From NCBI GenBank assembly GCA_022826515.1, contig JAJDUT010000112.1, positions 1-64,000 of the forward strand: a stretch of 64,000 nt of DNA, in the 5' to 3' direction. Positions 1 through 7,440 of this stretch are shown in pieces (the stretch's first letter is position 1; every line of letters starts with the position of its first letter). The notes under the pieces were generated by a model. It was not told the origin of the DNA. It saw only the letters and a program-made list of their open reading frames with translations, and ran no database searches. This DNA is from Candidatus Latescibacterota bacterium. GTDB lineage: Bacteria; Latescibacterota; UBA2968; UBA8231. A program made the position numbers and the translations under genes.

Positions 1-644
1 AGCGCTTTCACGATAGCCTTGACCTCGCCAGCCTGGTCGTTGCTCACGAGATCGATCTTGTTGAGCACGATGACGTCGGCGAACTCGATCTGGTCGATGA
101 GCAGGTCGGTCACCGTCCGGTGATCTTCTTCGCCCAGCGACTCACCGCGGTCTTGGAGCGCTTCGGCGGCGTTGTAGTCCCGCAGGAAGCTCGCCGCGTC
201 CACGACCGTGACCATGGTGTCGAGGCGCGAAACCTGACTCAGGCTCACACCGTTTTCGTCCTCGAAGGTGAAGGTCTGCGCGACCGGAATGGGCTCCGAG
301 ATCCCAGTGGACTCGATGAGCAGGTAGTCGAAGCGTCTCTCCTGCGCGAGCCGTGAGACCTCGGCGAGCAGGTCGTCTCGCAGCGTGCAGCAGATGCAGC
401 CGTTCGACATCTCGACCAGCTTCTCCTCGGTCCGCGAGAGTTCCGCACCGCCGCGCTCAACGAGCGCCGCGTCGATGTTGACTTCGCTCATATCGTTGAC
501 GATCACCGCGACGCGCATGCCCTCGCGGTTGTTGAGCATGTTGTTGAGAAGAGAGGTCTTGCCTGCGCCGAGAAAGCCGGACAGGACAGTAACGGGAAGT
601 CTCTCTGACAGAGGCACTTTAGGTACTTTGCGCGGTGTGTTCAT
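1..644 (-). CDS. CobW/ZigA-type G3E GTPase (metal chaperone), 3' end outside window
   Basis: The reading frame runs from an ATG at 644, behind a good AAGGAG site, off the left edge of the window, so only the N-terminal 214 residues are visible. Seen: a P-loop GFLGAGKT at residues 23-30, the hallmark C83-I-C85-C86 metal-binding motif within [12 protein letters not shown], an ESTG switch-type motif and an NKID guanine-recognition motif near residue 205. Known: COG0523 GTPases with CxCC deliver zinc or other metals to client proteins, and ZigA/YciC members are induced by zinc starvation. It is the last visible gene of a minus-strand run with a permease, a TonB receptor and His-rich lipoproteins, so a zinc role is inferred. 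Cobalt or nitrile-hydratase chaperones of the same family are alternatives. Confidence 0.9.
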   Translation of the reverse strand, partial: MNTPRKVPKVPLSERLPVTVLSGFLGAGKTSLLNNMLNNREGMRVAVIVNDMSEVNIDAALVERGGAELSRTEEKLVEMSNGCICCTLRDDLLAEVSRLAQERRFDYLLIESTGISEPIPVAQTFTFEDENGVSLSQVSRLDTMVTVVDAASFLRDYNAAEALQDRGESLGEEDHRTVTDLLIDQIEFADVIVLNKIDLVSNDQAGEVKAIVKA

Positions 645-664
645 ATAGAATTCTCCTTTAACAG

Positions 665-1927
665 TTAAGACTTGCCACTGCTGAGGTCTCGCGCTGACAG
701 GTCCCGATCGCCCATGCTGGGCCGGAAGCGAAGATTGAATAGCATATCATCGTAGCCACGGCGCAGAGCACCGGCTTGGAAGCGCCAGACGATCAGGGCA
801 ATGAGAAGCAAAGCGCTGCCCCATTGCAGGAACTGAATGGCCGGCGCATGGGAGGCGTCGAGATTCACGGAAATCGCCAGACCAACGGCTAGCAGCAGCG
901 CGTCAATGGCGATGCCGAGAACGACTGTAACCGCGATAACGGCGGCGACGTAAATGGATGCGAAGCGAGAGCCAAATCGGCTGACGATGATGGCGATGGT
1001 GCCCGTGTTGGTGGCCGGTCCAGTCATCAGAAAAATCAGCGCCGCGCCGGGACTGACCCCCTTGGCAACCAGCGCCGCGGCGATTGGAGTACTGGCGGAG
1101 GCGCAGATGTAGAGAGGGATGCTGATCAGCACCATGACCGGATAGGCCAGCCAGCGGGCATACTCATGCGCCATCAGATCGCTCGGAAGCGCCAAAAAGA
1201 GCACGCCGCCCAGCACGACCCCCACCAGCAGCGCAAAGAGAATGTCGTCGGCGATCTCAATGAAGCCATAGCGAAAGACGTGCTTGACCAGCTTTTTGAG
1301 GTCAAGCTCTTGCTTGTCGGTGGGGACTTCTGCGGTGGATTTTCTGCCCGTGATTCCCTTCAACCAATTGACTAGTAAAACCTTCAGTTGCGAAGGGCTG
1401 ACATAGCAATCATCCCTTTCAGCTATGAGGGATTGGTGATGATCGTGGTCACAGTCGTGATAGTGGTCGTGGTCGCTCGCCTTGGCTTCGTCGCGGTCGT
1501 CTCTTATCAATCCGATGCAAAAGATACCGGCGACGACTGCGGTGATGAAGCTGATGATGGGCCGAACAATGGCAACGATGGGTCCGAAAAAGGCGTTGGT
1601 GACTAAAATCGAATCCGCACCCGTCTCCGGCGCGGTAATCAGGAAAGACATGCAGGACGAACGGGACGCCCCCTTGTTACGCATCTCGGCCACCACGGGC
1701 ACGACCGAACAACTACACAGCGGCACGGGTACGCCGATGGCCGAACTCATGGTCACGGATTTTAGACTATCGTCGCGGAGCCAGCGGAGAATGGCCTGAC
1801 GGGAAATGAATACGTGGATCAGGCCGGACAGAAGGAGCCCCAGCAGAAGCATGGGCGCTAGCAGTAAAAAGGAAGACCAGAGAAAGGCGAAAAAACTGGT
1901 TAATATCCCAAGAAAATCAAAGGTCAT
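665..1927 (-). CDS. SO_0444/YraQ-type (DUF318) metal permease
   Basis: Polytopic inner-membrane protein of about 420 residues. Numbered from the ATG at 1927, it shows a hydrophobic N-terminal segment, a conserved cytoplasmic-side motif PLCSCSVVP with C71-S-C73, and a long loop around residues 155-180 rich in His and Asp ([13 protein letters not shown]), followed by further membrane segments with [13 protein letters not shown]. The CSCS motif and permease layout are typical of the DUF318/UPF0718 family, of which the SO_0444 branch is described as a Cu/Zn efflux transporter. An ATG at 1942 is an alternative start. I prefer 1927 because a duplicated remnant at 6414 matches from exactly that codon. 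It follows the TonB receptor by 43 bp and precedes the GTPase by 20 bp, so the three look co-transcribed. Direction of transport and metal are not proven by sequence. Confidence 0.82.
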   Translation of the reverse strand: MTFDFLGILTSFFAFLWSSFLLLAPMLLLGLLLSGLIHVFISRQAILRWLRDDSLKSVTMSSAIGVPVPLCSCSVVPVVAEMRNKGASRSSCMSFLITAPETGADSILVTNAFFGPIVAIVRPIISFITAVVAGIFCIGLIRDDRDEAKASDHDHYHDCDHDHHQSLIAERDDCYVSPSQLKVLLVNWLKGITGRKSTAEVPTDKQELDLKKLVKHVFRYGFIEIADDILFALLVGVVLGGVLFLALPSDLMAHEYARWLAYPVMVLISIPLYICASASTPIAAALVAKGVSPGAALIFLMTGPATNTGTIAIIVSRFGSRFASIYVAAVIAVTVVLGIAIDALLLAVGLAISVNLDASHAPAIQFLQWGSALLLIALIVWRFQAGALRRGYDDMLFNLRFRPSMGDRDLSARDLSSGKS

Positions 1928-1970
1928 TCTGTGCAATCCCATAGTCCGGTGAGTGAATCCAGACGAATTC

Positions 1971-4211
1971 TTAGAAGAATATCTTGTGCAGCAGGCGCAG
2001 GTTGCGGCCTGGCTCGGGCAGGATATCTTTGACGCGGTTGAGGTGGTTGCGATACACCGCGTCGGTGGCGTTTTCCAAGGTTAGGGCGAAGGTGTGCAGA
2101 CGGCCCCCCCACTGCACGTAGTACTGGCTCGAAAGATCCAGCACTGCGTAGCCTTCCGTAGGCTCTTCAAACTCGCCGACCTGGTCCTGTTCCGCAGCCA
2201 AGCGCACGTCAATAGTCGCACTCAGCGCCTCAGTGGGTTCGCAAGTCAGGCCCAGATGCCCTTGTAGGGGCGGCAGACGCGGCAGAGGTTCGTCGTCTAG
2301 GTCAATGAGTCGGCCCCGCACATAGCTGAGGGTACCGGCTACTTTCCAAGGCTCCACCAGATGCCAATCGAAGGTAACTTCGGCACCGTACATGAGGACG
2401 CGCTCCCCCACGGTTCGGTAGAGAAAAAGATCAGCGCGCCGCAGACTGCGCTCGCCAGTGTTCTTGGGGAAAATGTACCCATTGATCGCGTTGCGGAAGA
2501 CGGCCAAGTGTACATGGCCTTTTTCGCGGTCGTAGTCGGCGAACAGTTCCAAACCTAGGCCGCGTTCGCTGTCGAGGGAGCCATTGCCCACCTCGTACGA
2601 ATAGGCGGCCAGATGCGGTCCTTCGGAGAACAACTCTTCAATGCCGGGAGCGCGAAAAGTGCGCATCAAGGTCGTGCCCAATGTCAAAGTCGAACTGGCG
2701 CGATAGTGATTGGACAAACCAGCAGACATCCCGGCAAAGTCGCGCGTCTGGATGCTGCCGACCCGGCGCGAATAGCGCTCCTCGCGCGGCTCGACGCGGC
2801 GGGCATCAACGCGCAAGGCCGCATTGGCTGCCCAAGGCCCATGCTCCCACTCCTGGTACGCGAACAGCGCACCGGCGTATTCCTCGGCCTGCGGCGTATA
2901 GTTGAGCCCGGCCGCAGCATAGTTGCGGTACTCGTACCACAAGCCAATCGCGCCGTTTTCAAAAGGCCCCATGCGATCCAAGTGGGCTAGCGCACCGCTG
3001 TTGTGCGTGAGCACACCGAACTCCAGCCCCAAGGCACCACTAGCTTCGAATTCGCCGTGCTGATAGCGCGAAAACGAGTGGTGCAATTCTAGGCGCTGGA
3101 GCCAGTCCGGTCCGGTGACAATTTCGCCGCGCCCTTCGAGGTGCTGGCGCTGGAGATCAATGGATATGCCGTTCGGGTGGCCGCCCTCCGGATCGGGCGG
3201 GATGCCGTAGTCGGAGTTGTACAAGCTCCCGGACGCGCCCACGTGCCCCCAAGGACGCACCAGACTCAGGCCGACCGAAGCATTGCCCGTGCGGATGTCC
3301 GTATTGGCGAGTACCCCACGCGGCGTGGCAATATCGTCGGCATTGCGCAGACTGCTGTCGAAGCGCAGGGCCAGTGGGCCAAGCGGCTGTTCAAGGGTCA
3401 GGCCGCCGGACAAACCTCGATTGACACTCTCCCCTTGATACGTCACAGATCCCCCCAAACCATCGGGACGCTCGGAGGGCACGTACCCGCGCACCACGTT
3501 GACGACCCCGGCTAAAGCATTGGAGCCGTAGAGCAAGGTGTGGGGGCCGCGCACGACCTCAATGCGCTCGGTGGTCATCGGCTCGATAGCCACGGCGTGG
3601 TCCGAACAGGTAGCAGACAAATCACCAGTGCGCTCACCGTCTTCGACCATCAGCAAGCGGTCGCCGCCCAGCCCGCGCAGCACCGGACGCGCAGGCGCGG
3701 GGCCCATCGAGCGCTGGGCAATGCCCGGCTCGTAGGCGATGGTCTCGGCGATGGTGCGGCTCAAATTCTGCCGCAGCTTGCTACCGCTGAAGACAATTTC
3801 GGGTGCTTGGAGTGGAGAAACAGCGCTCCTGTGTTCGCCTTCGATGAGAATCCCCTCTACCTGCAGGGACTCATGGCCGATAACTAGATCGACGTGGGTG
3901 GTATCCCCAGCGACGACCTCGACCTTAAAGCGCTCCTCGCGGTAGCCGACGTGTAGGCTTTGCAAGACGTGCGCGCCAGAGGGGACGTTGGCGAAAAAGA
4001 AGTACCCCTCGGCGTCGCTCATCCGCGCTCGTTCGAGCCCCTCGATGACGACAGTAGTCCAACCGACGGATTGGCCGCTTTCGGCGTCGATCACGTGACC
4101 GGCTAGCGAACCAGTCTGGTCTCCCCAAGCGGAACTTACTGCTAGGCCGATTATGGCTGTGAGCTTCCAAAGTATCCTACGGCCTGTGGCTTTTATCTGT
4201 CGGCTATCCAA
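1971..4211 (-). CDS. TonB-dependent receptor of the metal locus
   Basis: Outer-membrane receptor of about 746 residues. The N-terminus carries a short basic region and a hydrophobic signal segment ending SSAWG, then a carboxypeptidase-regulatory-like beta-sandwich (GSLAGHVIDAESGQ), a plug domain (VLRGLGGDRLLMVEDG) and a 22-strand-type barrel ending in an aromatic residue (LLHKIFF). The longest frame opens at 4364, but that would overlap the lipoprotein gene and read through a hairpin. I choose a TTG at 4211 because it sits 4 nt after a GAGG site and gives a compact signal peptide; no ATG or GTG lies between the hairpin and the signal sequence. The upstream lipoprotein and downstream permease and GTPase suggest import of a chelated metal, most likely zinc. 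Siderophore or cobalamin uptake cannot be excluded. Confidence 0.85.
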   Translation of the reverse strand: MDSRQIKATGRRILWKLTAIIGLAVSSAWGDQTGSLAGHVIDAESGQSVGWTTVVIEGLERARMSDAEGYFFFANVPSGAHVLQSLHVGYREERFKVEVVAGDTTHVDLVIGHESLQVEGILIEGEHRSAVSPLQAPEIVFSGSKLRQNLSRTIAETIAYEPGIAQRSMGPAPARPVLRGLGGDRLLMVEDGERTGDLSATCSDHAVAIEPMTTERIEVVRGPHTLLYGSNALAGVVNVVRGYVPSERPDGLGGSVTYQGESVNRGLSGGLTLEQPLGPLALRFDSSLRNADDIATPRGVLANTDIRTGNASVGLSLVRPWGHVGASGSLYNSDYGIPPDPEGGHPNGISIDLQRQHLEGRGEIVTGPDWLQRLELHHSFSRYQHGEFEASGALGLEFGVLTHNSGALAHLDRMGPFENGAIGLWYEYRNYAAAGLNYTPQAEEYAGALFAYQEWEHGPWAANAALRVDARRVEPREERYSRRVGSIQTRDFAGMSAGLSNHYRASSTLTLGTTLMRTFRAPGIEELFSEGPHLAAYSYEVGNGSLDSERGLGLELFADYDREKGHVHLAVFRNAINGYIFPKNTGERSLRRADLFLYRTVGERVLMYGAEVTFDWHLVEPWKVAGTLSYVRGRLIDLDDEPLPRLPPLQGHLGLTCEPTEALSATIDVRLAAEQDQVGEFEEPTEGYAVLDLSSQYYVQWGGRLHTFALTLENATDAVYRNHLNRVKDILPEPGRNLRLLHKIFF

Positions 4212-4229
4212 TTGACCTCGACATAAGTG

Positions 4230-4260
4230 CGCGAGACCGGAGTTTGCCTCCGGTCCCGCG
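4230..4260 (-). other. Intergenic hairpin between lipoprotein copy 1 and the TonB receptor
   Basis: A 13-pair stem with one mismatch and a five-base loop lies between the lipoprotein stop and the receptor ribosome-binding site. No T-run follows it on the minus strand, so a transcript-stabilising or processing hairpin, or a partial terminator, is as likely as a full terminator. The equivalent hairpin is present after the second lipoprotein copy. Confidence 0.6.
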
Positions 4261-4299
4261 TCGCTTTTACCTATGAAGGCCGCAGCCGATCTAACCGCT

Positions 4300-4806
4300 T
4301 TATCCTTCATCATCGTGATCGTCGTGTTCCTCACCGGGTCCGTCTTCGCTGACGTGAATCTCAATCGGCGGCAAGACGAAATCGGTGTGGTCTCCGTGGT
4401 TGATCTTGATGCGGATGGTGGTCTCGCCTTCCTCTAAGCCGAGGATATGAAAAGCCCAAGCTCCGTCCTCGGCATGATGCTCGACTTCGGCGGTGCTCTC
4501 GTCGGCAATTTCCCAACCGAGGGCATAGTCATCGGCTTCGTCTGGGGTGAAGAGGTCGCCGTCTTCGGCGATAAAGCGCACGGACAGCAGAGCGGTTTCC
4601 TTGCCGTGGCCAACCTCAATCTCGCCGGTCACCTCACCGCTTTCAACGCGGACGATTTCAGCACCGCTATCGCGTATAATCAGGCCGATGGCCTCGGCAT
4701 GGTCATCATGGTCGTCAGGATCGACGGGATTGTCGTCGTCGCCGCAACTCGCAACAAAAAGAGCCAAGGCGAAAATGCTCAACGCAGACATACTTCTTTT
4801 AAGCAT
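4300..4806 (-). CDS. His/Asp-rich lipoprotein, copy 1
   Basis: A 168-residue exported lipoprotein that I cannot assign to a named family. Seen: signal peptide MLKRSMSALSIFALALF with lipobox VASC and acceptor Cys21, an acidic Asp/His stretch directly after the Cys (DDDNPVDPDDHDDH), a central all-beta-looking domain, scattered His (EVEHHAED, INHGDHTD) and a C-terminal tail EEHDDHDDEG. The His/Asp tails at both ends are the kind used for zinc or nickel binding in periplasmic metal lipoproteins. The ATG at 4806 is preceded by GGAG. It lies immediately upstream of the TonB receptor and is nearly identical to the gene at 5382-5888, with which it forms a tandem duplication. A metal-capturing partner of the receptor is inferred, not shown. 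Confidence 0.75.
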   Translation of the reverse strand: MLKRSMSALSIFALALFVASCGDDDNPVDPDDHDDHAEAIGLIIRDSGAEIVRVESGEVTGEIEVGHGKETALLSVRFIAEDGDLFTPDEADDYALGWEIADESTAEVEHHAEDGAWAFHILGLEEGETTIRIKINHGDHTDFVLPPIEIHVSEDGPGEEHDDHDDEG

Positions 4807-4943
4807 GGTGCTAGTCTCCAATGGTTTGACCGTCCACGCGCACTTCCCTAAGGCGTTGCACGCAGACCGGGAATTTAATGGTACGCGAAATGGATATGGA
4901 GAGAGGCACCCACGCGCTAAGGCGATTTACCAGCGTGGATGCA

Positions 4944-5258
4944 CTAGCACCGGGGCGGGCCTCGGTTGAGATGGGTAAAGCGAGGGGTAAAAAGGGGTAA
5001 CGGTACTGTGCGCGGCGCGGACGGATTTGCCTCAGCGGCATTCAGCGCCACGAGCGCGAGCACCAAGCCCCCAAAAAGGAGCGATAGGCTGCTCTGCAAC
5101 AGGCAAGCCGGGCAGTTCTCAGGTTCGACGTGACCCTCGTGGCAAAGCTCGTGGCCGAAGGGTAGGCCACAGCTTACAGCCGCAAAGAGCACGGTCAGCA
5201 CCAGCAGCGCCAGCGAGGACGCCGAGCCTATCGAGAGGTCCGTTTTGCGCGTTAGCAT
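4944..5258 (-). CDS. Small His/Cys-rich membrane protein, copy 1
   Basis: A 104-residue protein with two predicted membrane segments (about 16-34 and 54-74) flanking a short loop with H36, C39, H40, H43, C49 and C52 in the order HELCHEGH...CPAC. That spacing looks like a compact metal-binding site facing the periplasm. The layout recalls small DUF2946-like proteins that often sit beside metal TonB receptors, but I do not claim membership. It is 137 bp upstream of lipoprotein copy 1. The C-terminal tail (RFTHLNRGPPRC) is identical in the second copy at 6016-6330, although the metal ligands there have decayed. No clear ribosome-binding site precedes the ATG. Confidence 0.6.
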   Translation of the reverse strand: MLTRKTDLSIGSASSLALLVLTVLFAAVSCGLPFGHELCHEGHVEPENCPACLLQSSLSLLFGGLVLALVALNAAEANPSAPRTVPLPLFTPRFTHLNRGPPRC

Positions 5259-5321
5259 GATCTTTAGATTTTAGTGGTTTGACAAAAAAACGCAACTATC
5301 CAATTGAGTTTGACATAAGTA

Positions 5322-5352
5322 CGCGGGACCGGTGCTTGCGTCCGGTCCCGCG
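5322..5352 (-). other. Intergenic hairpin after lipoprotein copy 2
   Basis: A perfect 11-base-pair stem with a nine-base loop lies just after the second lipoprotein stop. It is the counterpart of the hairpin at 4230-4260. A run of seven T follows about 30 nt downstream on the minus strand, too far for a classical terminator. In this copy the sequence matching the receptor start region (CAATTGGATAG) lacks the GAGG ribosome-binding site. Confidence 0.6.
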
Positions 5353-5381
5353 TCGCTTTTACCTATGCAGGTCTAACCGCT

Positions 5382-5888
5382 TTACCCTTCGTCGTCGTGA
5401 TCGTCGTGTTCCTCACCGGGTCCGTCCTCGCTGACGTGAATCTCAATCTCCGGCGAGACGAAATCGGCGTGGCCTTCGTGGTTGATTTTGATGCGGATGG
5501 TAGTCTCACCTTCCTCTAAGCCGAGGATGTGAAAAGCCCAAGCTCCGTCCTCGGCATGATGCTCGACTTCGGCGATGCTCTCGTCGGCAATTTCCCAACC
5601 GAGGGCATATTCATCGTCTTCGTCTGGGGTAAAGAGGTCGCCGTCTTCGGCGATAAAGCGCACGGACAGCAGAGCGGTTTCCTTGCCGTGGCCAACCTCG
5701 ATCTCGCCGGTCACATCACCGCTTTCAACGCGGACGATTTCAGTGCCGCTATCGCGTATAATCAGGCCGATGGCCTCGGCATGTTCATCATGGTGGTCAG
5801 GATCGACGGGATTGTCGTCGTCGCCGCAGCTTGCAACAAAGAGGGCCAAGGCGAAAATGCTCAACGCAGACATACTTCTTTTGAACAT
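5382..5888 (-). CDS. His/Asp-rich lipoprotein, copy 2
   Basis: A 168-residue paralogue of the lipoprotein at 4300-4806 with the same signal peptide, lipobox VASC, acidic His/Asp N-terminal stretch (PDHHDEH), EVEHHAED motif and C-terminal tail EEHDDHDDEG. The frame extends upstream to 6113, but that part is out of frame with the small membrane gene there and only shadows it; the ATG at 5888 aligns exactly with the start of copy 1. Substitutions between the copies are mostly conservative (for example GDHTDFVLPP versus EGHADFVSPE), and both look intact and functional. In contrast to its neighbour copy 2 of the membrane protein, the metal-type residues here are kept. Confidence 0.75.
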   Translation of the reverse strand: MFKRSMSALSIFALALFVASCGDDDNPVDPDHHDEHAEAIGLIIRDSGTEIVRVESGDVTGEIEVGHGKETALLSVRFIAEDGDLFTPDEDDEYALGWEIADESIAEVEHHAEDGAWAFHILGLEEGETTIRIKINHEGHADFVSPEIEIHVSEDGPGEEHDDHDDEG

Positions 5889-6015
5889 GGTGCTAGTCTC
5901 CAATGGTTTGACCGTCCATGTACACTCTGGCACACAGAACGGGAGTTTAATGGTATGCGAATTAGCTCTGGAGAAAGGCACCCACGCACTGAGGCGATTT
6001 ACCAGCGTGGATGCA

Positions 6016-6330
6016 CTAGCACCGGGGCGGGCCTCGGTTGAGATGAGTAAAGCGAGGGGTAAAAAGAGGTAACGGTACTGTGCGCGGAGCAGACGGGCTT
6101 GCCCTAGAGGCATTCAACCCCACGAGCACGAGCGCCAAGCCCAAAAAAAGGAGCGATAGGCTGCTCTGCAATAGATACGCTGGGCAGTCCGCAGGCTCGC
6201 CGAGGCCCTCGTGGAAAAGCTGGTGGCCGAAGGGTAGGCCGCCGATTACAGCCGCAAAGAGCACGGTCAGCACCAGCAGGACCAGCGCGGACGGCGAGCC
6301 TATCGAGATGTCCGCTTTCCGCGTTAGCAT
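6016..6330 (-). CDS. Small membrane protein, copy 2, with eroded metal ligands
   Basis: A 104-residue paralogue of the gene at 4944-5258, same length, two membrane segments and identical C-terminal tail. Three of the six His/Cys residues of the loop are replaced: C39 to Phe, H43 to Leu and C52 to Tyr; H36, H40 and C49 remain, and C30 in the first membrane segment is Gly. The open frame is intact, so it is expressed or only recently relaxed. It is the first gene of the minus-strand run, and a plausible promoter lies at 6339-6367, so close that little or no leader would precede this ATG. Either a degenerating duplicate or one specialised for a different ligand. Confidence 0.55.
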   Translation of the reverse strand: MLTRKADISIGSPSALVLLVLTVLFAAVIGGLPFGHQLFHEGLGEPADCPAYLLQSSLSLLFLGLALVLVGLNASRASPSAPRTVPLPLFTPRFTHLNRGPPRC

Positions 6331-6338
6331 AACCTTTG

Positions 6339-6367
6339 ATTTTAGTGGTCTGTCAAAAAAAACGCAA
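6339..6367 (-). promoter_or_regulatory. Candidate promoter of the minus-strand metal operon
   Basis: On the minus strand TTGCGT at 6367-6362 and TAAAAT at 6344-6339 are separated by 17 bases. The transcript would begin within a few bases of the ATG at 6330, implying a leaderless or nearly leaderless message. The same elements with a 16-base spacer precede the copy-1 gene at about 5267-5294. No convincing Zur-type palindrome was found. Confidence 0.35.
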
Positions 6368-6413
6368 CTTTAGGAGGCTTGCCCTTTCTAGGCAATGTTT
6401 CCTTCTTATCACA

Positions 6414-6524
6414 ATGACCTTTGAATTTTTTGGGATATCAGCCAGTTTTTTTGCCTTTCTCTGGTCCTTCTTTTTACTGCTAGCCCCCATGCTTCTGTTG
6501 GGGCTCCTTCTCTCTGGCCTGATT
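6414..6524 (+). pseudogene. Inverted 5' remnant of the SO_0444-type permease gene
   Basis: Thirty-seven codons starting at the ATG at 6414 (MTFEFFGISASFF...) match the first 37 codons of the permease at 1927-1817 closely at both DNA and protein level, but on the opposite strand. Similarity stops after LLLSGLI. The frame continues to 6881 with unrelated sequence that shadows the ZIP gene. It is therefore a truncated, inverted duplicate sitting in the leader of the ZIP gene. It could still be translated as a short membrane peptide, but nothing shows that. Confidence 0.75.
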
Positions 6525-6579
6525 CGTTACAGGAAGCCGCGACCGTCGGCTACCCAACTAGCTTCCGGTTATAGCCATC

Positions 6580-7440
6580 ATGGATGCAAACGCTCTACTG
6601 GTTTTGTCGGCCTACTCAGTCGCCATCTTTGCCGCTTCCTTTCTCGGCGGGAAATTGGCGGGCTTAGGTACCATGACGCACACGCGCACTCAGATCGTGA
6701 TGAGTCTGGTGGCCGGCTTCATCCTCGGCGTCGCCATGTTTCACCTGCTACCCCACAGCCTCGAGCGCATTTCCGGGACAGGCATTGTCGAAAGAGCCGT
6801 GGGATGGATGGTGCTCGGCATGGTCCTGATGATTTTCTTGTTGCGCATCTTTCACTTTCATCAGCACGATTTCAGCAGTGAGGCGAGCGATCTGTACGAT
6901 GACCACGATCACGGCCACGGTGTCGTCCATTCGCGGAGTTTGTTCGGCGTTGCTATAGGCCTAGGGGTACACACCGTGACCGAAGGGATCGCGCTGGGTA
7001 CCATCATGCAGATAGGGCCGCCGCATGAAGACGGAGTCGCATTGGCGGGACTAGGGGTATTTCTCGCCATTCTACTGCACAAGCCGCTCGATGCGTACTC
7101 CATTATCAGCATGATGAAGTCCGCCGGTCACAGCCAGCGCGCCCGGACATGGACCAATGTCGGCTTTGCCATCCTGTGCCCGGTGGTGGCTATAGCGAGC
7201 TTTGGAGGTGTGGAATTGCTTGGCTTAAAAGGAGGGGCAACAGTTGGCTATGTGCTGGCTTTTGCGGCGGGCGCGTTTTTGTGCATTGCCTTGAGCGACT
7301 TGCTACCAGAGATTCATTTCCACAGCCACGATCGCGGCAAGCTCATCGTCTCCCTCCTCGTGGGAATCAGTCTGGCTTATGCCCTGTATTACATTGAATC
7401 CAGTGCCTTTCATGGGATGGAGGCGCACGAAGGGTATTAG
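6580..7440 (+). CDS. ZIP-family divalent metal transporter
   Basis: A 286-residue inner-membrane transporter with eight membrane segments. Seen: the fourth-segment metal site H131-TVTEG and the fifth-segment H167-KPLD171, both in the expected order for ZIP proteins, and a His-rich cytoplasmic loop at about 92-117 (FHFHQHDF, DDHDHGHG). ZIP proteins move zinc or iron into the cytoplasm. It is divergent from the metal operon on the minus strand and so probably shares its regulation. Its upstream region contains the permease remnant at 6414. The gene converges on the oxidoreductase gene at 7441 with no spacer at all: the two stop codons are directly adjacent. Confidence 0.9.
   Translation: MDANALLVLSAYSVAIFAASFLGGKLAGLGTMTHTRTQIVMSLVAGFILGVAMFHLLPHSLERISGTGIVERAVGWMVLGMVLMIFLLRIFHFHQHDFSSEASDLYDDHDHGHGVVHSRSLFGVAIGLGVHTVTEGIALGTIMQIGPPHEDGVALAGLGVFLAILLHKPLDAYSIISMMKSAGHSQRARTWTNVGFAILCPVVAIASFGGVELLGLKGGATVGYVLAFAAGAFLCIALSDLLPEIHFHSHDRGKLIVSLLVGISLAYALYYIESSAFHGMEAHEGY

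Larger units (their letters stand above)
4204..5295 (-). repeat. Tandem duplication unit A (membrane protein plus lipoprotein)
   Basis: The DNA from the sequence ctatccaattga at 4204 to the cgcaact at about 5295 recurs, with small indels, at 5296-6369. The unit contains upstream sequence, small membrane protein gene, lipoprotein gene and hairpin. The left boundary falls at the TTG start region of the TonB receptor. Confidence 0.8.
5296..6369 (-). repeat. Tandem duplication unit B
   Basis: Second copy of the roughly 1.08-kb unit. Both copies keep the same upstream block (ttttagtggt, a run of A, then cgcaact), the same gene order and the downstream hairpin. Lipoprotein starts are offset by 1082 bp and membrane-protein starts by 1072 bp, which shows small insertions or deletions after duplication. 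Confidence 0.8.

Noticed and set aside
4230..4260. A full rho-independent terminator between lipoprotein and TonB receptor
   Set aside because: No T-run follows the stem on the minus strand, and the receptor ribosome-binding site is immediately downstream.
4212..4364. Longer N-terminus of the TonB receptor from 4364
   Set aside because: It overlaps the lipoprotein gene and includes the hairpin, and it puts about 50 non-signal residues before the signal peptide.
5889..6113. Extended N-terminus of lipoprotein copy 2
   Set aside because: This stretch lies out of frame over the small membrane protein gene. The lipoprotein ATG at 5888 aligns with copy 1 and gives the signal peptide.
6331..6420. 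A Zur-type operator between the divergent metal genes
   Set aside because: No inverted repeat close to any known Zur consensus could be seen in this region by eye.
6525..6881. Continuation of the permease remnant as a 181-residue protein
   Set aside because: After 6524 the sequence does not resemble the permease and from 6580 it only shadows the ZIP gene in another frame.
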